The notes: generated from the sequence alone by a model not told the origin. Counted from the stretch's first letter, positions 1 to 9,408 are shown. The stretch is DNA of 64,000 bases from Mucilaginibacter sp. 14171R-50 (GCF_010093045.1 NZ_CP048115.1:1984001-2048000); one strand, 5' to 3'. Numbers and translations are program-made.

Positions 1-334
1 TGCCCTTTAACGGGCCGGGCCCAACGGCAATATCCTCGCAATCGCGTACACCAAGCCGCTCGGCTCTGTCGCCCGTATAATATATTGTTGTTTTTAATTT
101 GCCATCAGGTGTAATGGCAAAAAAACGGCTGGTATCGCCGCTATCGTTATGGGCGTAGTAAATACCGGTATTTAAACCTGAAGCTACCAGACCTGATGTC
201 TCGTCCATTTGCTTTGCGTACAGATGGCTTTGGGGTAGCTGCTTATTATCGATTAAACGGTGCTTTGCAAACGCCGCTATAAAGGTGATGCATAATACCG
301 GTATAAATATTTTTAAGGCTTTACTTTTAAACAT
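1..334 (-). CDS. Secreted propeller-like protein, N-terminal part (cut by window edge)
   Basis: The reading frame opens with ATG at 332-334 and runs off the left edge (about 111 codons visible). A hydrophobic N-terminal segment of about 20 residues suggests export. It then shows an ETSGL segment, a HNDSGD motif and a DCEDIAVGPG motif. From memory these resemble a Bacteroidota family of secreted, probably beta-propeller proteins with HNDSGD and DWEDIA-type motifs. The function of that family is not known to me. It lies 72 nt downstream of the desaturase gene on the same strand, so the two could be co-transcribed. The family assignment is tentative because the C-terminus is missing. Confidence 0.6.
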   Translation of the reverse strand, partial: MFKSKALKIFIPVLCITFIAAFAKHRLIDNKQLPQSHLYAKQMDETSGLVASGLNTGIYYAHNDSGDTSRFFAITPDGKLKTTIYYTGDRAERLGVRDCEDIAVGPGPLKG

Positions 335-406
335 AACTAAGCTTATAGAACAAAAAACGGCCCATATTATTATATGGGCCGCATCATTATGTTTTTAAAC
401 TGACAC

Positions 407-1435
407 TTACGAATCTTGCGTTGCCAGGCTTGCCTCTTTGCTGAAAACCAGCTCGGCATCCGGTTTTGATACGTCGGTTATAGCAACTTTGCCGCGCTCT
501 CTGCGCAATATCCTGTTGAATAACGATATCTCCCGGTCAAACAAAAACCTGAAGAATAATTTGGTCCAGGATGTGTGGTAATAAAGTGTGTCGTAATACT
601 CAGGCGCCGTTTTCCTGATCTCCGGCAGTTTATTCCACGGGATAGAAGGAAAATCGTGGTGCTCGTTATGAAAACCAACATTAAAGGCCACCGCGTTAAA
701 ATTCCCGTAATAGCTGTATGTTTCCTGCTCAGCGCTGTGGGTTAAGTAATGCTCTTGTACCCATCGTGCGCCAAGTGGGTGCAAGCCAACCGAAAACGAG
801 AAGCTCAGCAGCAAAAACGCTAACGAATGCCAACCCATAAATTGGTAAATAACTACTGTAAAGGCTATTTGTAATACCCAGTTGGTTAGTATCCATCCAT
901 CAAACGGGTGAATTTCGCGCAGGCGCGATAAGCGGAACAACTGGAATATAGGGAAAAACAACAGCCATAATGCTTTACCTAAAAAAGAGTTGTTGATCAG
1001 CTTTGCTTCCCAGCGGTTTGGCAGGTCGGCATCCAGTTCATGTATACCTTGAAAAGAGTGGTGTTTAATGTGATATTTTTCGAAAGAAATGGCGCTTGGC
1101 AGTATTTGCGGCAAATTGGCAAACATTGATGCCCAGCGGTTTGCATTGCGGTTTTTAAATAGTAACTGGTGGGTGCACTCGTGTATCATTACAAATAACG
1201 CATGATCGGCAAAGGCTCCTAATAAATAGGCCGCTCCAAATACCAGCCACCACGATTGATCGCGAAGAAACCATGCCAGTATTACCTGGAAGGCAACCAG
1301 CCCGATTATTGCCCAAATGGTTTTTGGATTTTTTCCAATAAGGTTTCTTAACTGCGGGAATTGCTTCAGTATCTTCTTTGTACGTATACGGTGCGGTTCC
1401 GACTCCTGGGAGTAAACAAAATCAGTCTTCTTCAT
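407..1435 (-). CDS. Fatty-acid desaturase resembling sphingolipid delta-4 desaturase (DES1-like)
   Basis: This is a 342-residue membrane di-iron desaturase. The three histidine boxes are HECTH (85-89), HIKHH (122-126) and HNEHH (256-260). Around them lie motifs that, from memory, are typical of eukaryotic dihydroceramide desaturase DES1: MFANLP (104-109), ETYSYYG (238-244), FNVGFHNEHHDFPSIP (251-266) and APEYYD. The N-terminus (DFVY, then PH, then KILKQFP) also follows the DES1 start, and the box spacing is nearly the same. The expected reaction is introduction of the 4,5-trans double bond into dihydroceramide or a sphinganine-type base in the inner membrane. Hydrophobic segments lie around 40-57, 63-84, 152-168 and 182-217. 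Substrate is inferred; another acyl-lipid substrate is possible. Confidence 0.85.
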   Translation of the reverse strand: MKKTDFVYSQESEPHRIRTKKILKQFPQLRNLIGKNPKTIWAIIGLVAFQVILAWFLRDQSWWLVFGAAYLLGAFADHALFVMIHECTHQLLFKNRNANRWASMFANLPQILPSAISFEKYHIKHHSFQGIHELDADLPNRWEAKLINNSFLGKALWLLFFPIFQLFRLSRLREIHPFDGWILTNWVLQIAFTVVIYQFMGWHSLAFLLLSFSFSVGLHPLGARWVQEHYLTHSAEQETYSYYGNFNAVAFNVGFHNEHHDFPSIPWNKLPEIRKTAPEYYDTLYYHTSWTKLFFRFLFDREISLFNRILRRERGKVAITDVSKPDAELVFSKEASLATQDS

Positions 1436-1609
1436 ATAGGGTTAAAACGATGAAGATAAGGATTAGGTGTTAAAAAAATGACTTTCTTGTGAAATTTTCC
1501 CAAATTTAGCAATAAAACCCGTACGGTACTTAATTTTAAGGAAAAATAATTGCCCTTAAATACTTAACAACCAAACTTTTTAATAAATAATTTAATTTAT
1601 AGAAATTTT

Positions 1610-2023
1610 ATGTGGTGGATATACGCTTTATTATCAGCCTTATTTGCAGCTTTAACCGCCGTGTTTGCAAAAGTTGGCATCAGGGGCGTAGACAGCGACC
1701 TGGCCACCGCTGTACGCACAGTAGTGATTTTGCTTATAGCCTGGGCAATAGTATTGTATAAGGGCGCTCAACATGGTATAAGCGGCCTTAATAAAGTAAA
1801 CTGGATCTTTTTAGTGCTTTCGGGCGTTGCTACAGGGCTGTCGTGGATATTTTATTTTAAAGCCCTGCAATTGGGCAAAGTATCGCAGGTAGCGCCGGTA
1901 GATAAGTTAAGCGTAGCTATAGCTATTATACTGTCTGTATTGTTTTTGGGCGAGCCCCTTACGCTAAAAACCGGGTCGGGCGCCTTGCTGATAATAGCCG
2001 GTACGCTTATTTTGATATTTTAG
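1610..2023 (+). CDS. EamA-family small transporter (DMT superfamily)
   Basis: This 137-residue protein is almost entirely hydrophobic, with five predicted membrane spans. It ends in the segment KLSVAIAIILSVLFLGEPLT, which is characteristic of an EamA repeat with its conserved FLGE. It carries one EamA unit rather than the usual two, so it would be expected to work as a dimer, as in the small multidrug resistance branch. The substrate cannot be told from sequence. It stands alone, upstream of the TonB-receptor gene with a 96-nt gap. The ATG start follows an AT-rich leader without a clear Shine-Dalgarno sequence, as is usual in this phylum. Confidence 0.85.
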   Translation: MWWIYALLSALFAALTAVFAKVGIRGVDSDLATAVRTVVILLIAWAIVLYKGAQHGISGLNKVNWIFLVLSGVATGLSWIFYFKALQLGKVSQVAPVDKLSVAIAIILSVLFLGEPLTLKTGSGALLIIAGTLILIF

Positions 2024-2119
2024 GATCAACATAGTGTATATGTAACAATTACGAAACCTCTGCACTTAAGTCAAAACTTCTTATCAGTTTTGCGCCTCCA
2101 AATAGAGAAGAGGTTTACT

Positions 2120-4615
2120 ATGCGTTGTTTTTTTGTTTTTTTAGCTTTATTATTTACCACAATACAAATAAATGCCCAAAACGCCGGTGGTGGGAAGGGA
2201 AAAATAAGCGGCAGGGTTACCGATGCGGTTAGCAAACTGCCTGTAGATTATGCCACTATATCCATATTTAAACAGGGCAGTACCAGCCCCTTCAACGGCA
2301 TGAGCACCGATCCGAAAGGGAACTTTAGCCTGGAAAACATTGCCGCCGGCGACTACAGGTTAACCATTGATTTTTTAGGATACAAACGCCATACAATTGA
2401 TCACGTAATAGTTACAGATGGAAATATTATGGCCCTGGGCAATATTTTGTTAGAGCCTGTTCAAAACCAGTTAAAGGGGGTAAATATTGTGGCCAAAGCC
2501 CCTTTGATTGAAAACCGTATTGATAAGATGGTATACAACGCGGCCAACGATCTTACCGCTCAAAGTGGTGCCGCAGTTGATGTATTAAAGAAAGTGCCCC
2601 AGGTTACCGTTGATATCGATGGCAATGTAGAACTGCAGGGTAACGCCAACATCCGTTTTCTTATAAACGGCAAGCCAAGCAGTATTTTTGGTGCCAGCCT
2701 GGCCGATGCGCTTCAATCAATACCCGGCAGCCAGATAAAGAGTATTGAAGTGATCACAAGTCCCGGTGCCAAATACGATGCTGCAGGTACAGGCGGCATC
2801 ATCAACATTATATTAAAGGACAGCAACGTTGAAGGTATAAACGGCAGTGTTAACCTTACAGCAGGCACCCGCCAGGAAAACGGGTCGTTTAATTTGAACG
2901 CTAAAAAAGGCAACTTTGGCGTAAATGCGTCTTTTAGCGGTAATACTATGCTAAGGTCGACGGTATTAAGCAGTAATAACCGCACCTCTACCGATATGGA
3001 AGGAAACGTAACGCGCCTGCTGCAAAACGGTGGCAGTAACTCCAGCCGCGGCGGTTACAGGTCTGGGCTTAACTTAAACTGGAGCATTACGCCAAAAGAT
3101 GAACTTACCGCATCTTTCGGGTTTAACCATTTTGGCAACCGTAATAACGGCTTAACCGATCAGCAAGAAACAAGGACCGATATGACCGGTAACATATTTT
3201 CGGATATTTTAAGCCAGCGTAATTCTGACAGTAAATTCAACGCGTACTCAACAGATTACAGCCTTAATTATAAGAAGACCTTTGATAAAGAAGGGCAGGA
3301 ACTGGAAGTATTGGTTAACACCAGTAACAGTAGAAACACCTCAAATTATAATCAGCAGCAGGATTATTTAAACACCGATGATATTACCACCGGTATAAAG
3401 GGCTATAACCCCGGCAATAACCGCGAAACCAATATATCTGTTGATTACACCCACCCTGTAACCAAAACCTTTATCCTTGAAGGTGGTGCTAAAGCGGTTA
3501 TTGAAAACCTGAAGAATGTAACCAATACCGATACCTTGCTGGCTGATGGCAGTTTTATTAATAATGCCGACCAAACTTACGCGTTTAACTATAAGCGCAA
3601 TATTTACGCAGTTTACTTTTCGGCGTCAACATCGTTATTTAAGAACTTTTTAGACTTTAAGGCCGGTTTGCGTAACGAGTACACCAACACAACGGCCGAC
3701 TTTCCGGGCGTGGTGATACCAGGCTATAACACGCTGGCCCCTTCGTTTGTATTATCACACAAAATAAGCCCTGCCCAAACTATTAAGCTAAGCTATGTTT
3801 ACCGCATAGAGCGGCCCGACTATCGGGATGTAAACCCCTTTTATAACATCAGCGACCCGCACAACATCAGCACGGGTAACCCTAACTTAAAGCCCGAAAT
3901 AAGCAATACGTTTGAACTGGGTTACAACCGATCGTTTGATGGCGGCGCAAATATTTACGTTGGGAGCTTTTACCGCCATAACAATAACGACATACAGCAA
4001 TACACAACATCGTTTGACACGCTGGATATAAACGGAAAGGAATATACTAACGTGTTGCTGAACCAACGCGCCAATATTGGTACGCAAACATCAATAGGTG
4101 GTAATATATTCGCGTCGGTGCCGGTTACAAGCAGGCTTAATTTACGCACGAACATATTTTTGGTAAACCGTACAAACGTTAATAAGGACCCTAACCTGCA
4201 AACAAATATAAACCGGATAAGCGCCCTGTCGTACCGCGTAAACCTAAATGCCAGCTACCAGTTCCCGGGTAATGTTATGGCCGAGGCGTTTGGTAATTAC
4301 AATTCATCATCGCGCGGGCTGCAAAGCACGCGCCCCAAATTCTTTTGGTATAACCTGGCTGTACGTAAACAATTCTGGGATAAAAAAGCAAGTGTAGGAC
4401 TGGTGGCAAGCAACCCTTTCAGTAAATACATCGATCAATATTCAACTACCACCGGCCCCGGCTACAATCAATCAAGCTTAAGGCAGCTGCCCTTCCGTTC
4501 GTTTGGTATAACACTTAGCTATAAATTTGGTAAGCTGGAGTTCTCTAAAGAAAAAGAGAAAGAGGGGCGCGAAGATGGCAACCCTAACATGCCGGCCGAA
4601 CCCATGGGTAAGTAA
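2120..4615 (+). CDS. TonB-dependent receptor / outer-membrane beta-barrel protein with carboxypeptidase-like N-domain
   Basis: The reading frame can be extended upstream to a TTG at 2090. The ATG at 2120 is preferred because it begins a clean signal peptide (RCFFVFLALLFTT, then a cut near INAQ) and follows a purine-rich stretch. The mature protein of about 810 residues has a carboxypeptidase-regulatory-like beta-sandwich (GKISGRVTDAVSKLPVDYAT), a plug-like region (DVLKKVPQVTVDIDGNVELQ, later ITSPGAKYDAAGTGGIINI) and a long C-terminal barrel rich in aromatic and Asn residues. It matches the Bacteroidota barrel family usually annotated as an outer-membrane receptor without a SusD partner. No SusD or substrate-enzyme gene is adjacent, so the ligand is unknown. 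Confidence 0.88.
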   Translation: MRCFFVFLALLFTTIQINAQNAGGGKGKISGRVTDAVSKLPVDYATISIFKQGSTSPFNGMSTDPKGNFSLENIAAGDYRLTIDFLGYKRHTIDHVIVTDGNIMALGNILLEPVQNQLKGVNIVAKAPLIENRIDKMVYNAANDLTAQSGAAVDVLKKVPQVTVDIDGNVELQGNANIRFLINGKPSSIFGASLADALQSIPGSQIKSIEVITSPGAKYDAAGTGGIINIILKDSNVEGINGSVNLTAGTRQENGSFNLNAKKGNFGVNASFSGNTMLRSTVLSSNNRTSTDMEGNVTRLLQNGGSNSSRGGYRSGLNLNWSITPKDELTASFGFNHFGNRNNGLTDQQETRTDMTGNIFSDILSQRNSDSKFNAYSTDYSLNYKKTFDKEGQELEVLVNTSNSRNTSNYNQQQDYLNTDDITTGIKGYNPGNNRETNISVDYTHPVTKTFILEGGAKAVIENLKNVTNTDTLLADGSFINNADQTYAFNYKRNIYAVYFSASTSLFKNFLDFKAGLRNEYTNTTADFPGVVIPGYNTLAPSFVLSHKISPAQTIKLSYVYRIERPDYRDVNPFYNISDPHNISTGNPNLKPEISNTFELGYNRSFDGGANIYVGSFYRHNNNDIQQYTTSFDTLDINGKEYTNVLLNQRANIGTQTSIGGNIFASVPVTSRLNLRTNIFLVNRTNVNKDPNLQTNINRISALSYRVNLNASYQFPGNVMAEAFGNYNSSSRGLQSTRPKFFWYNLAVRKQFWDKKASVGLVASNPFSKYIDQYSTTTGPGYNQSSLRQLPFRSFGITLSYKFGKLEFSKEKEKEGREDGNPNMPAEPMGK

Positions 4616-4635
4616 TTGTAAAACAATATACAGTT

Positions 4636-4670
4636 ACGATAGTATTATAAGTAGTGTAATGTACTATCGT
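4636..4670. promoter_or_regulatory. Perfect inverted repeat directly before the start codon at 4672
   Basis: ACGATAGTA at 4636-4644 and its exact complement TACTATCGT at 4662-4670 are separated by 17 nt. The right arm ends one base before the ATG of the next gene. No T-run follows, so it is not a typical intrinsic terminator. It could be an operator or a 5'-leader hairpin that masks the start codon. Function is not established. Confidence 0.4.
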
Positions 4671-4671
4671 T

Positions 4672-4863
4672 ATGAACACTGCTGGTAAACACTACAAATT
4701 TATAAACAGCAGAACGGGTAATGTGATCTTCTATTCGTCGTTAAGCGCTGACCTGAGCCCCGAAGAGATAAAGGCTGAACTGGATAAAATCAGGACGCAG
4801 GTAGCCATAAAAAACGGTATTTACCGTGAAACTATTTATTGGGAAGAGATAAAAGATGAATAG
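4672..4863 (+). CDS. Small hypothetical protein (63 aa)
   Basis: I do not recognise this protein. It is 63 residues long, charged and without a signal peptide or membrane span. The N-terminal half (KHYKFINSRTGNVIFYSSL) looks like two short beta strands. It is followed by a probable helix (SPEEIKAELDKIRTQVAIKN) and an acidic tail. Its start sits one base after an inverted repeat. Coding is supported by an uninterrupted frame with normal composition between two long genes on the same strand and by the lack of a better competing frame. A small regulatory or binding protein is possible. Confidence 0.55.
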   Translation: MNTAGKHYKFINSRTGNVIFYSSLSADLSPEEIKAELDKIRTQVAIKNGIYRETIYWEEIKDE

Positions 4864-5073
4864 CCCGGGCGCTGTTACCTGTTATGCTTACTTGCGGATA
4901 TCCCCATATTACCCGTTGCTACAGATATGTAAATTGCGCAATAATGGTGTTATCCTCACCAGCAACTCCATGTAAATTAAATTGTTGTATTGTTTTGATT
5001 ATCAGTATATTTATTTGCCATTTATAAACGCAGATCAACCACCCGTGTTTATCGCAAATAAATCTTATACAAA

Positions 5074-7485
5074 ATGAAAAAGTTTTTTTTATTGTTGTTT
5101 GCTGCAAGCTGCTATTGTGTAGCGCTGCACGGCCAGATAGTGCCTCAAAAAAGCGGGAATGACTTAAAGGACGTAATAACCAGGCTGCAAGCATTATCTA
5201 CAGACAACGTAATTGAGAAGGCTTACCTTCATTTTGATAAACCGTATTATAACGCCGGCGACACCATTTACTTTAAAGCGTATGTAACAGCAGGAGAGCG
5301 GCACGAGCTATCAAAAGTAAGCGGTGTGTTGCATGTTGATCTTCTGAATAATAAAGCCGATTCGGTGATGCAAACCCTTATTTTGCAGCTAAAGAACGGC
5401 CTGGCCTGGGGCGATTTTGCGTTGCCCGGTTACCTTCCGAAGGGCAGCTACCGGATAAGGGCTTACACCCGCTGGATGCAAAATGCAGGTGATACCTATT
5501 TTTTTTATAAAACAATAACCGTTAACGGAAAAAGCATGGGCCAGGCACCCATAGCCAGGACTATAAGCAATAAACCGGATGTGCAGTTTTTTCCCGAAGG
5601 CGGTACGTTGGTTACGGCGGTTCCATCCCGAATTGCTTTTAAGGCGGTTGATGGTAATGGCATGGGCGTTAACGTTAAGGGTACTGTGGTTGATAATAAC
5701 AATGCAGAAGTTGCCCATTTTACCTCGGCGCATTTGGGCATGGGCCAAATATTCCTGACACCCGAAGAAGGCAAACTTTACAAGGCAAAGATAACCTATC
5801 CCGATGGATCGGTTACAACGGTTGACCTGCCGAAGCCCGAAACCAACGGGATATCGCTCAGCGTTAATAACAGCGACCCGGCTAAACTATCAATTGATAT
5901 GAATGCCAACAAGCCTTATTACCTGGCCAATAAAAATAAGGAGATAGCCGTAGTGATATACTCGGCGGGAGTCGTTAAAACCGTAAAAACAGTACTTGAC
6001 AACCAGGTTATAGGTTTCGATCTGCCAAAGAAAGATCTTAGGTCCGGAATAATGCAAATTACCCTATTCTCAGATAACGGCATGCCCCTGAGCGAACGCC
6101 TGGTATTTATCCAAAATAACGACGGGGTTAGTTTTACCATAAACAGCGATAAAACATCATATGCAAGTGGCGACAAGGCGCACATCATTGTTAACGCCCG
6201 CACAGCAGAAGACAAAGCCTCGGTGGGAAGCTTTTCGGTATCGGTTATTAATGAAAATAAGGTGCCTGCAAATGGGGATACCGAAAGCAGTATACTCGCC
6301 GATATGTTGCTTACGTCAGATCTTCGGGGGTATGTGGAGCAGCCGGGCTATTATTTTAACAATGTAACTAACGATACACGAAACAACCTGGATATATTGA
6401 TGCTTACCCAGGGCTACCGCCGTTTTCAATGGAAACAGTTTTTAACCGGTACACCCACGCCAATAGCCTATCAGCCCGAAGTGGGGATGGATATAAAGGG
6501 TACTTTGCTAACTAAAGCAGGCGCACCTATACCTAACGAAAAGATAACCCTGATGCTTCCAGTAACCGGGCAAACCATGTCGGCCACTACCGATGCAGCC
6601 GGAAAGTTTGCCTTTATTGATTTGGGTTATACCGATAAAACGCGGTTTTTATTGAATATCGATAATAAATCGCTTAAAAATAAAGCAAGGCTTATGCTGG
6701 ACAAAACCAATATAAGTGTGCCGCTAAACACGGGCACTTTGCGGGAAGTTAACACAGATGAAAGGCTACCGCAATACACAGCTATGACGGGCGGACAGGC
6801 ACCGCCGGATAAAACACAGGAATTGAACGCGGTAAACGTCAACGGCAAACAAAACTATCGTTCATCCAGCCTTGCAGGCGCCGGCAATGCGGATCAGGTG
6901 ATATTTAATAAACAAATTAAAAGCTTTGCCAGCTTATCCCAGGCCTTAACAGGTATTGCCCGCAATGTTGATTTTAATAATGGAAAGGCGTACTTGCGTA
7001 GCTCGGTAAGTATTGCAGGGGGTAAAATTGTTTCAGAACCGATGATGATCGTTATTGATGGCGCCATCACTTCGGGTGCAATTGATAACATACAGCCTGC
7101 TGACGTGGAATCTGTTGAAATATTAAAAGGAGCCAATGCGGCGGTTTATGGTATGAATTCGGGATCGGGCGTAATGGTGATCAATACAAGGCGGGGCGGT
7201 GAAATTACCGAAACAAGCCAGGAGATGGCGCCGGGCATAGTATCAATTACACCACAAGGCTTTTATGTGGCACGCGAATTTTACACTCTGGTTTACGATG
7301 ATACCAAAAAAGGCGCCGCCGAGGGCGCCACTGTTTACTGGAAGCCCAATTTAGTAACTAATGCCGATGGTAACACAGCCTTTGATTATTTTAATCAGGG
7401 CCCGGGCCAGTACCGTATTGTTATTGAGGGGATTGATAACACAGGTTATATAGGCAGGGCGGTTTACAAATACACCGTTCAGTAA
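5074..7485 (+). CDS. Exported macroglobulin-domain (MG2-like) protein with C-terminal TonB plug domain
   Basis: This 803-residue protein starts with a signal peptide (MKKFFLLLFAASCYCVALHG). Residues of about 45-160 resemble an MG2-type domain found in alpha-2-macroglobulin relatives (EKAYLHFDKPYYNAGDTIYF). A carboxypeptidase-regulatory-like domain follows at about 470-540. Near the C-terminus is a TonB-receptor plug-like segment (VVMIDGAI-type stretch, then VESVEILKGANAAVYG and SGVMVINTRRG). There is no following beta-barrel. Such plug proteins without a barrel are common in Bacteroidota and probably sit at the outer membrane with a partner. The ligand and partner are unknown. The ATG at 5074 fits the signal peptide. 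Confidence 0.8.
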   Translation: MKKFFLLLFAASCYCVALHGQIVPQKSGNDLKDVITRLQALSTDNVIEKAYLHFDKPYYNAGDTIYFKAYVTAGERHELSKVSGVLHVDLLNNKADSVMQTLILQLKNGLAWGDFALPGYLPKGSYRIRAYTRWMQNAGDTYFFYKTITVNGKSMGQAPIARTISNKPDVQFFPEGGTLVTAVPSRIAFKAVDGNGMGVNVKGTVVDNNNAEVAHFTSAHLGMGQIFLTPEEGKLYKAKITYPDGSVTTVDLPKPETNGISLSVNNSDPAKLSIDMNANKPYYLANKNKEIAVVIYSAGVVKTVKTVLDNQVIGFDLPKKDLRSGIMQITLFSDNGMPLSERLVFIQNNDGVSFTINSDKTSYASGDKAHIIVNARTAEDKASVGSFSVSVINENKVPANGDTESSILADMLLTSDLRGYVEQPGYYFNNVTNDTRNNLDILMLTQGYRRFQWKQFLTGTPTPIAYQPEVGMDIKGTLLTKAGAPIPNEKITLMLPVTGQTMSATTDAAGKFAFIDLGYTDKTRFLLNIDNKSLKNKARLMLDKTNISVPLNTGTLREVNTDERLPQYTAMTGGQAPPDKTQELNAVNVNGKQNYRSSSLAGAGNADQVIFNKQIKSFASLSQALTGIARNVDFNNGKAYLRSSVSIAGGKIVSEPMMIVIDGAITSGAIDNIQPADVESVEILKGANAAVYGMNSGSGVMVINTRRGGEITETSQEMAPGIVSITPQGFYVAREFYTLVYDDTKKGAAEGATVYWKPNLVTNADGNTAFDYFNQGPGQYRIVIEGIDNTGYIGRAVYKYTVQ

Positions 7486-7487
7486 GT

Positions 7488-9140
7488 TTATTTGCTTATC
7501 AGATAGGCTTTGCTTAGTACTTTACTGCGGCTATCCTTGTTTATAAACATGGGTAAAATATTCTCATGCGGATAATCGGTAAAGGTTGCTATCACCTTAA
7601 ACCTTACGCGATTTTGGGTGAGGTAATCAACCGAGGCCTGGCTTGCAAAAAATACAGCGGTTGGGGGCATAGGTGTTTTACCGAAATCTTCAAGCAACAA
7701 AAGGTCAACCGGTTTATTACTGTAAAACTGGAAAACGTTATTGGAAGGCCGTAACGAATATACATGCAGGTTGCTGAAGGCCGGCTGGTTAATATACGCG
7801 GCGGCCTTCACCTGTCCGTTATATGAAGCAATGGCAGGAAAGAAAACGGTATTCATATAAAAATTAGCAAATAGCACCGCACAGCACGTAAGCATAAAAA
7901 CCCTGACAGTATCCGCCTTTATGTTAAGGATGATAAGCATGGCTGTCGCCCCAAATACTAAACAAGCGATTATAAAAAGTACGTTATTGGCTGGTTTAAG
8001 GTAAAGGTGGATAATAATAATTATTACAGGCAGCGCTATAGCGAAAATAAGCAACCCTGCCTTCCGGTAAATATTACCCGCGCGGCTTAGCTGCTTAAAA
8101 CAATATGGTGCGGTTATAATGGCAAACAGCGGGAATAAAATGTTGGTATAAAACGGCAGCTGAAAACCCGAAAATGAAAATAGTAAAAGCAAAAGCAAGC
8201 CCCCGCTTAAGGTGTAATATTCGGGCAGGCTAACCTTTTTCCAAACGTTCTGAACGGTTTTAGATACAGCGAAGTAAAACAGCAGGCACCACGGCATAAA
8301 AGCCCACAAGAGGGTATGCACAAAAAAGAATATATTACCGGAGGATTTTTGTTTAATAGGGCCATTGTTTACAAAGCGCCCAAACTGGCTGTCCCACAAA
8401 AACCATCTGATGCCGCTTACATGATGCCTGCCGAACACCAGTTTTTCAGGATGAAGATCAAATTGAATATACAGGGCATAAAACTCGGGCAGCGTAAAAA
8501 CAAAAGTTAGCAGGTAGAGCAACAACCATTTGCCATAAAATAGCTTTAAAAATTTCCGTTGAAAAATGTATTGACCCAACAATGCACCATAAATAGCCAC
8601 AATAACAAATATGCCCTTCGTCATGATAGCACATGCTGTAAGCAGCGCGGCCAGCAGCAGGTGCTTAAATGCAGGTTTGTTGTTATACCGTGCTATATGG
8701 TAAATGCTGCCAATTATTAACGCCATTAAATAAGGTTCTGCCCGCACGTCCAGGTTTGATAGCAATAAGTGCTGGGCTGTCATCAATATTAAAACGGCCG
8801 TGAGCGCAATTTCTTTAGTGTAAAATCTGCGCGTAAACAAGTAGGTATAAAGCAGACTAAGTAAAAAAAACAGCAAAGCGGGCAGCCGGTACGCCCAAAC
8901 GCTTATGCCAAATATTTTAAAGCTCGCCGCCACCGCCCAAAACGGGAAGTGTGGTTTATCAAGCCAATCGTGGTTGTAGGTAAACAGTTGCAGCATATCA
9001 TGCTTATAAAGCATGTTTTTTGATATAGCTGCATAAAGCCCCTGGTCGTCGGTAAAAAAGGGCGTGTTGATGCCGGCAAAGCTTACTACCAGCGCAACTA
9101 CGAACAATAACAGGTAAAGGGGTTTGTATTTCTCGGTCAT
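7488..9140 (-). CDS. Glycosyltransferase family 39 (PMT/ArnT-like) integral membrane protein
   Basis: An upstream TTG gives a longer frame. The ATG at 9138-9140 (MTEKYKPLYLLLF) is preferred because it places the first membrane span at the N-terminus. The protein has about 550 residues and roughly ten to twelve hydrophobic spans. The first periplasmic loop carries TDDQGLYAAISKNM, followed by DWLDKPHFPFW and LDVRAEPYLMAL. These match the ArnT/PMT group that transfers sugars from polyprenyl-phosphate donors to lipids or proteins on the periplasmic side. It has a close paralogue at 18078-19745. It converges with the 803-residue gene, with a gap of two bases. Acceptor and sugar are unknown. Confidence 0.85.
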   Translation of the reverse strand: MTEKYKPLYLLLFVVALVVSFAGINTPFFTDDQGLYAAISKNMLYKHDMLQLFTYNHDWLDKPHFPFWAVAASFKIFGISVWAYRLPALLFFLLSLLYTYLFTRRFYTKEIALTAVLILMTAQHLLLSNLDVRAEPYLMALIIGSIYHIARYNNKPAFKHLLLAALLTACAIMTKGIFVIVAIYGALLGQYIFQRKFLKLFYGKWLLLYLLTFVFTLPEFYALYIQFDLHPEKLVFGRHHVSGIRWFLWDSQFGRFVNNGPIKQKSSGNIFFFVHTLLWAFMPWCLLFYFAVSKTVQNVWKKVSLPEYYTLSGGLLLLLLFSFSGFQLPFYTNILFPLFAIITAPYCFKQLSRAGNIYRKAGLLIFAIALPVIIIIIHLYLKPANNVLFIIACLVFGATAMLIILNIKADTVRVFMLTCCAVLFANFYMNTVFFPAIASYNGQVKAAAYINQPAFSNLHVYSLRPSNNVFQFYSNKPVDLLLLEDFGKTPMPPTAVFFASQASVDYLTQNRVRFKVIATFTDYPHENILPMFINKDSRSKVLSKAYLISK

Positions 9141-9180
9141 GGTTAAACACAAATATAGGTTTAATGACGCCAAAAATTTA

Positions 9181-9230
9181 TGCGGAGCAACCGCATAAAA
9201 AAACCCCTGCCCAAAAAATGGGCAGAGGCC
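9181..9230 (-). terminator. Terminator-like hairpin in the leader of the GT39 gene
   Basis: Read on the minus strand, a 9-bp GC-rich stem with one mismatch (arms at 9220-9228 and 9204-9212) is followed by seven T residues (9203-9197). A second small hairpin (TGCGG/CCGCA, 9181-9195) follows. It lies about 55 nt upstream of the GT39 start on the same strand. It may be an attenuator, or it may end a short upstream transcript. Confidence 0.6.
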
Positions 9231-9408
9231 AAAAACTCACAACAATTGTTTAACCTTTCGGTCAATTCCTAACTGCAAAGTGAGTATAGGGTATATAACA
9301 CAGCCCTTAAATGAAAGTTTGCGATAATAGCGCCATTAAGTAATATTTTTTAAAACTTACTGTTATTAGATTTATCTTTATCAATGTAAACCCAAAAACA
9401 AAACTATC

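Noticed and set aside
2090..2119. TTG start for the TonB receptor
   Set aside because: The ATG at 2120 directly begins a clean signal peptide, and the extra ten residues would place charged residues before it.
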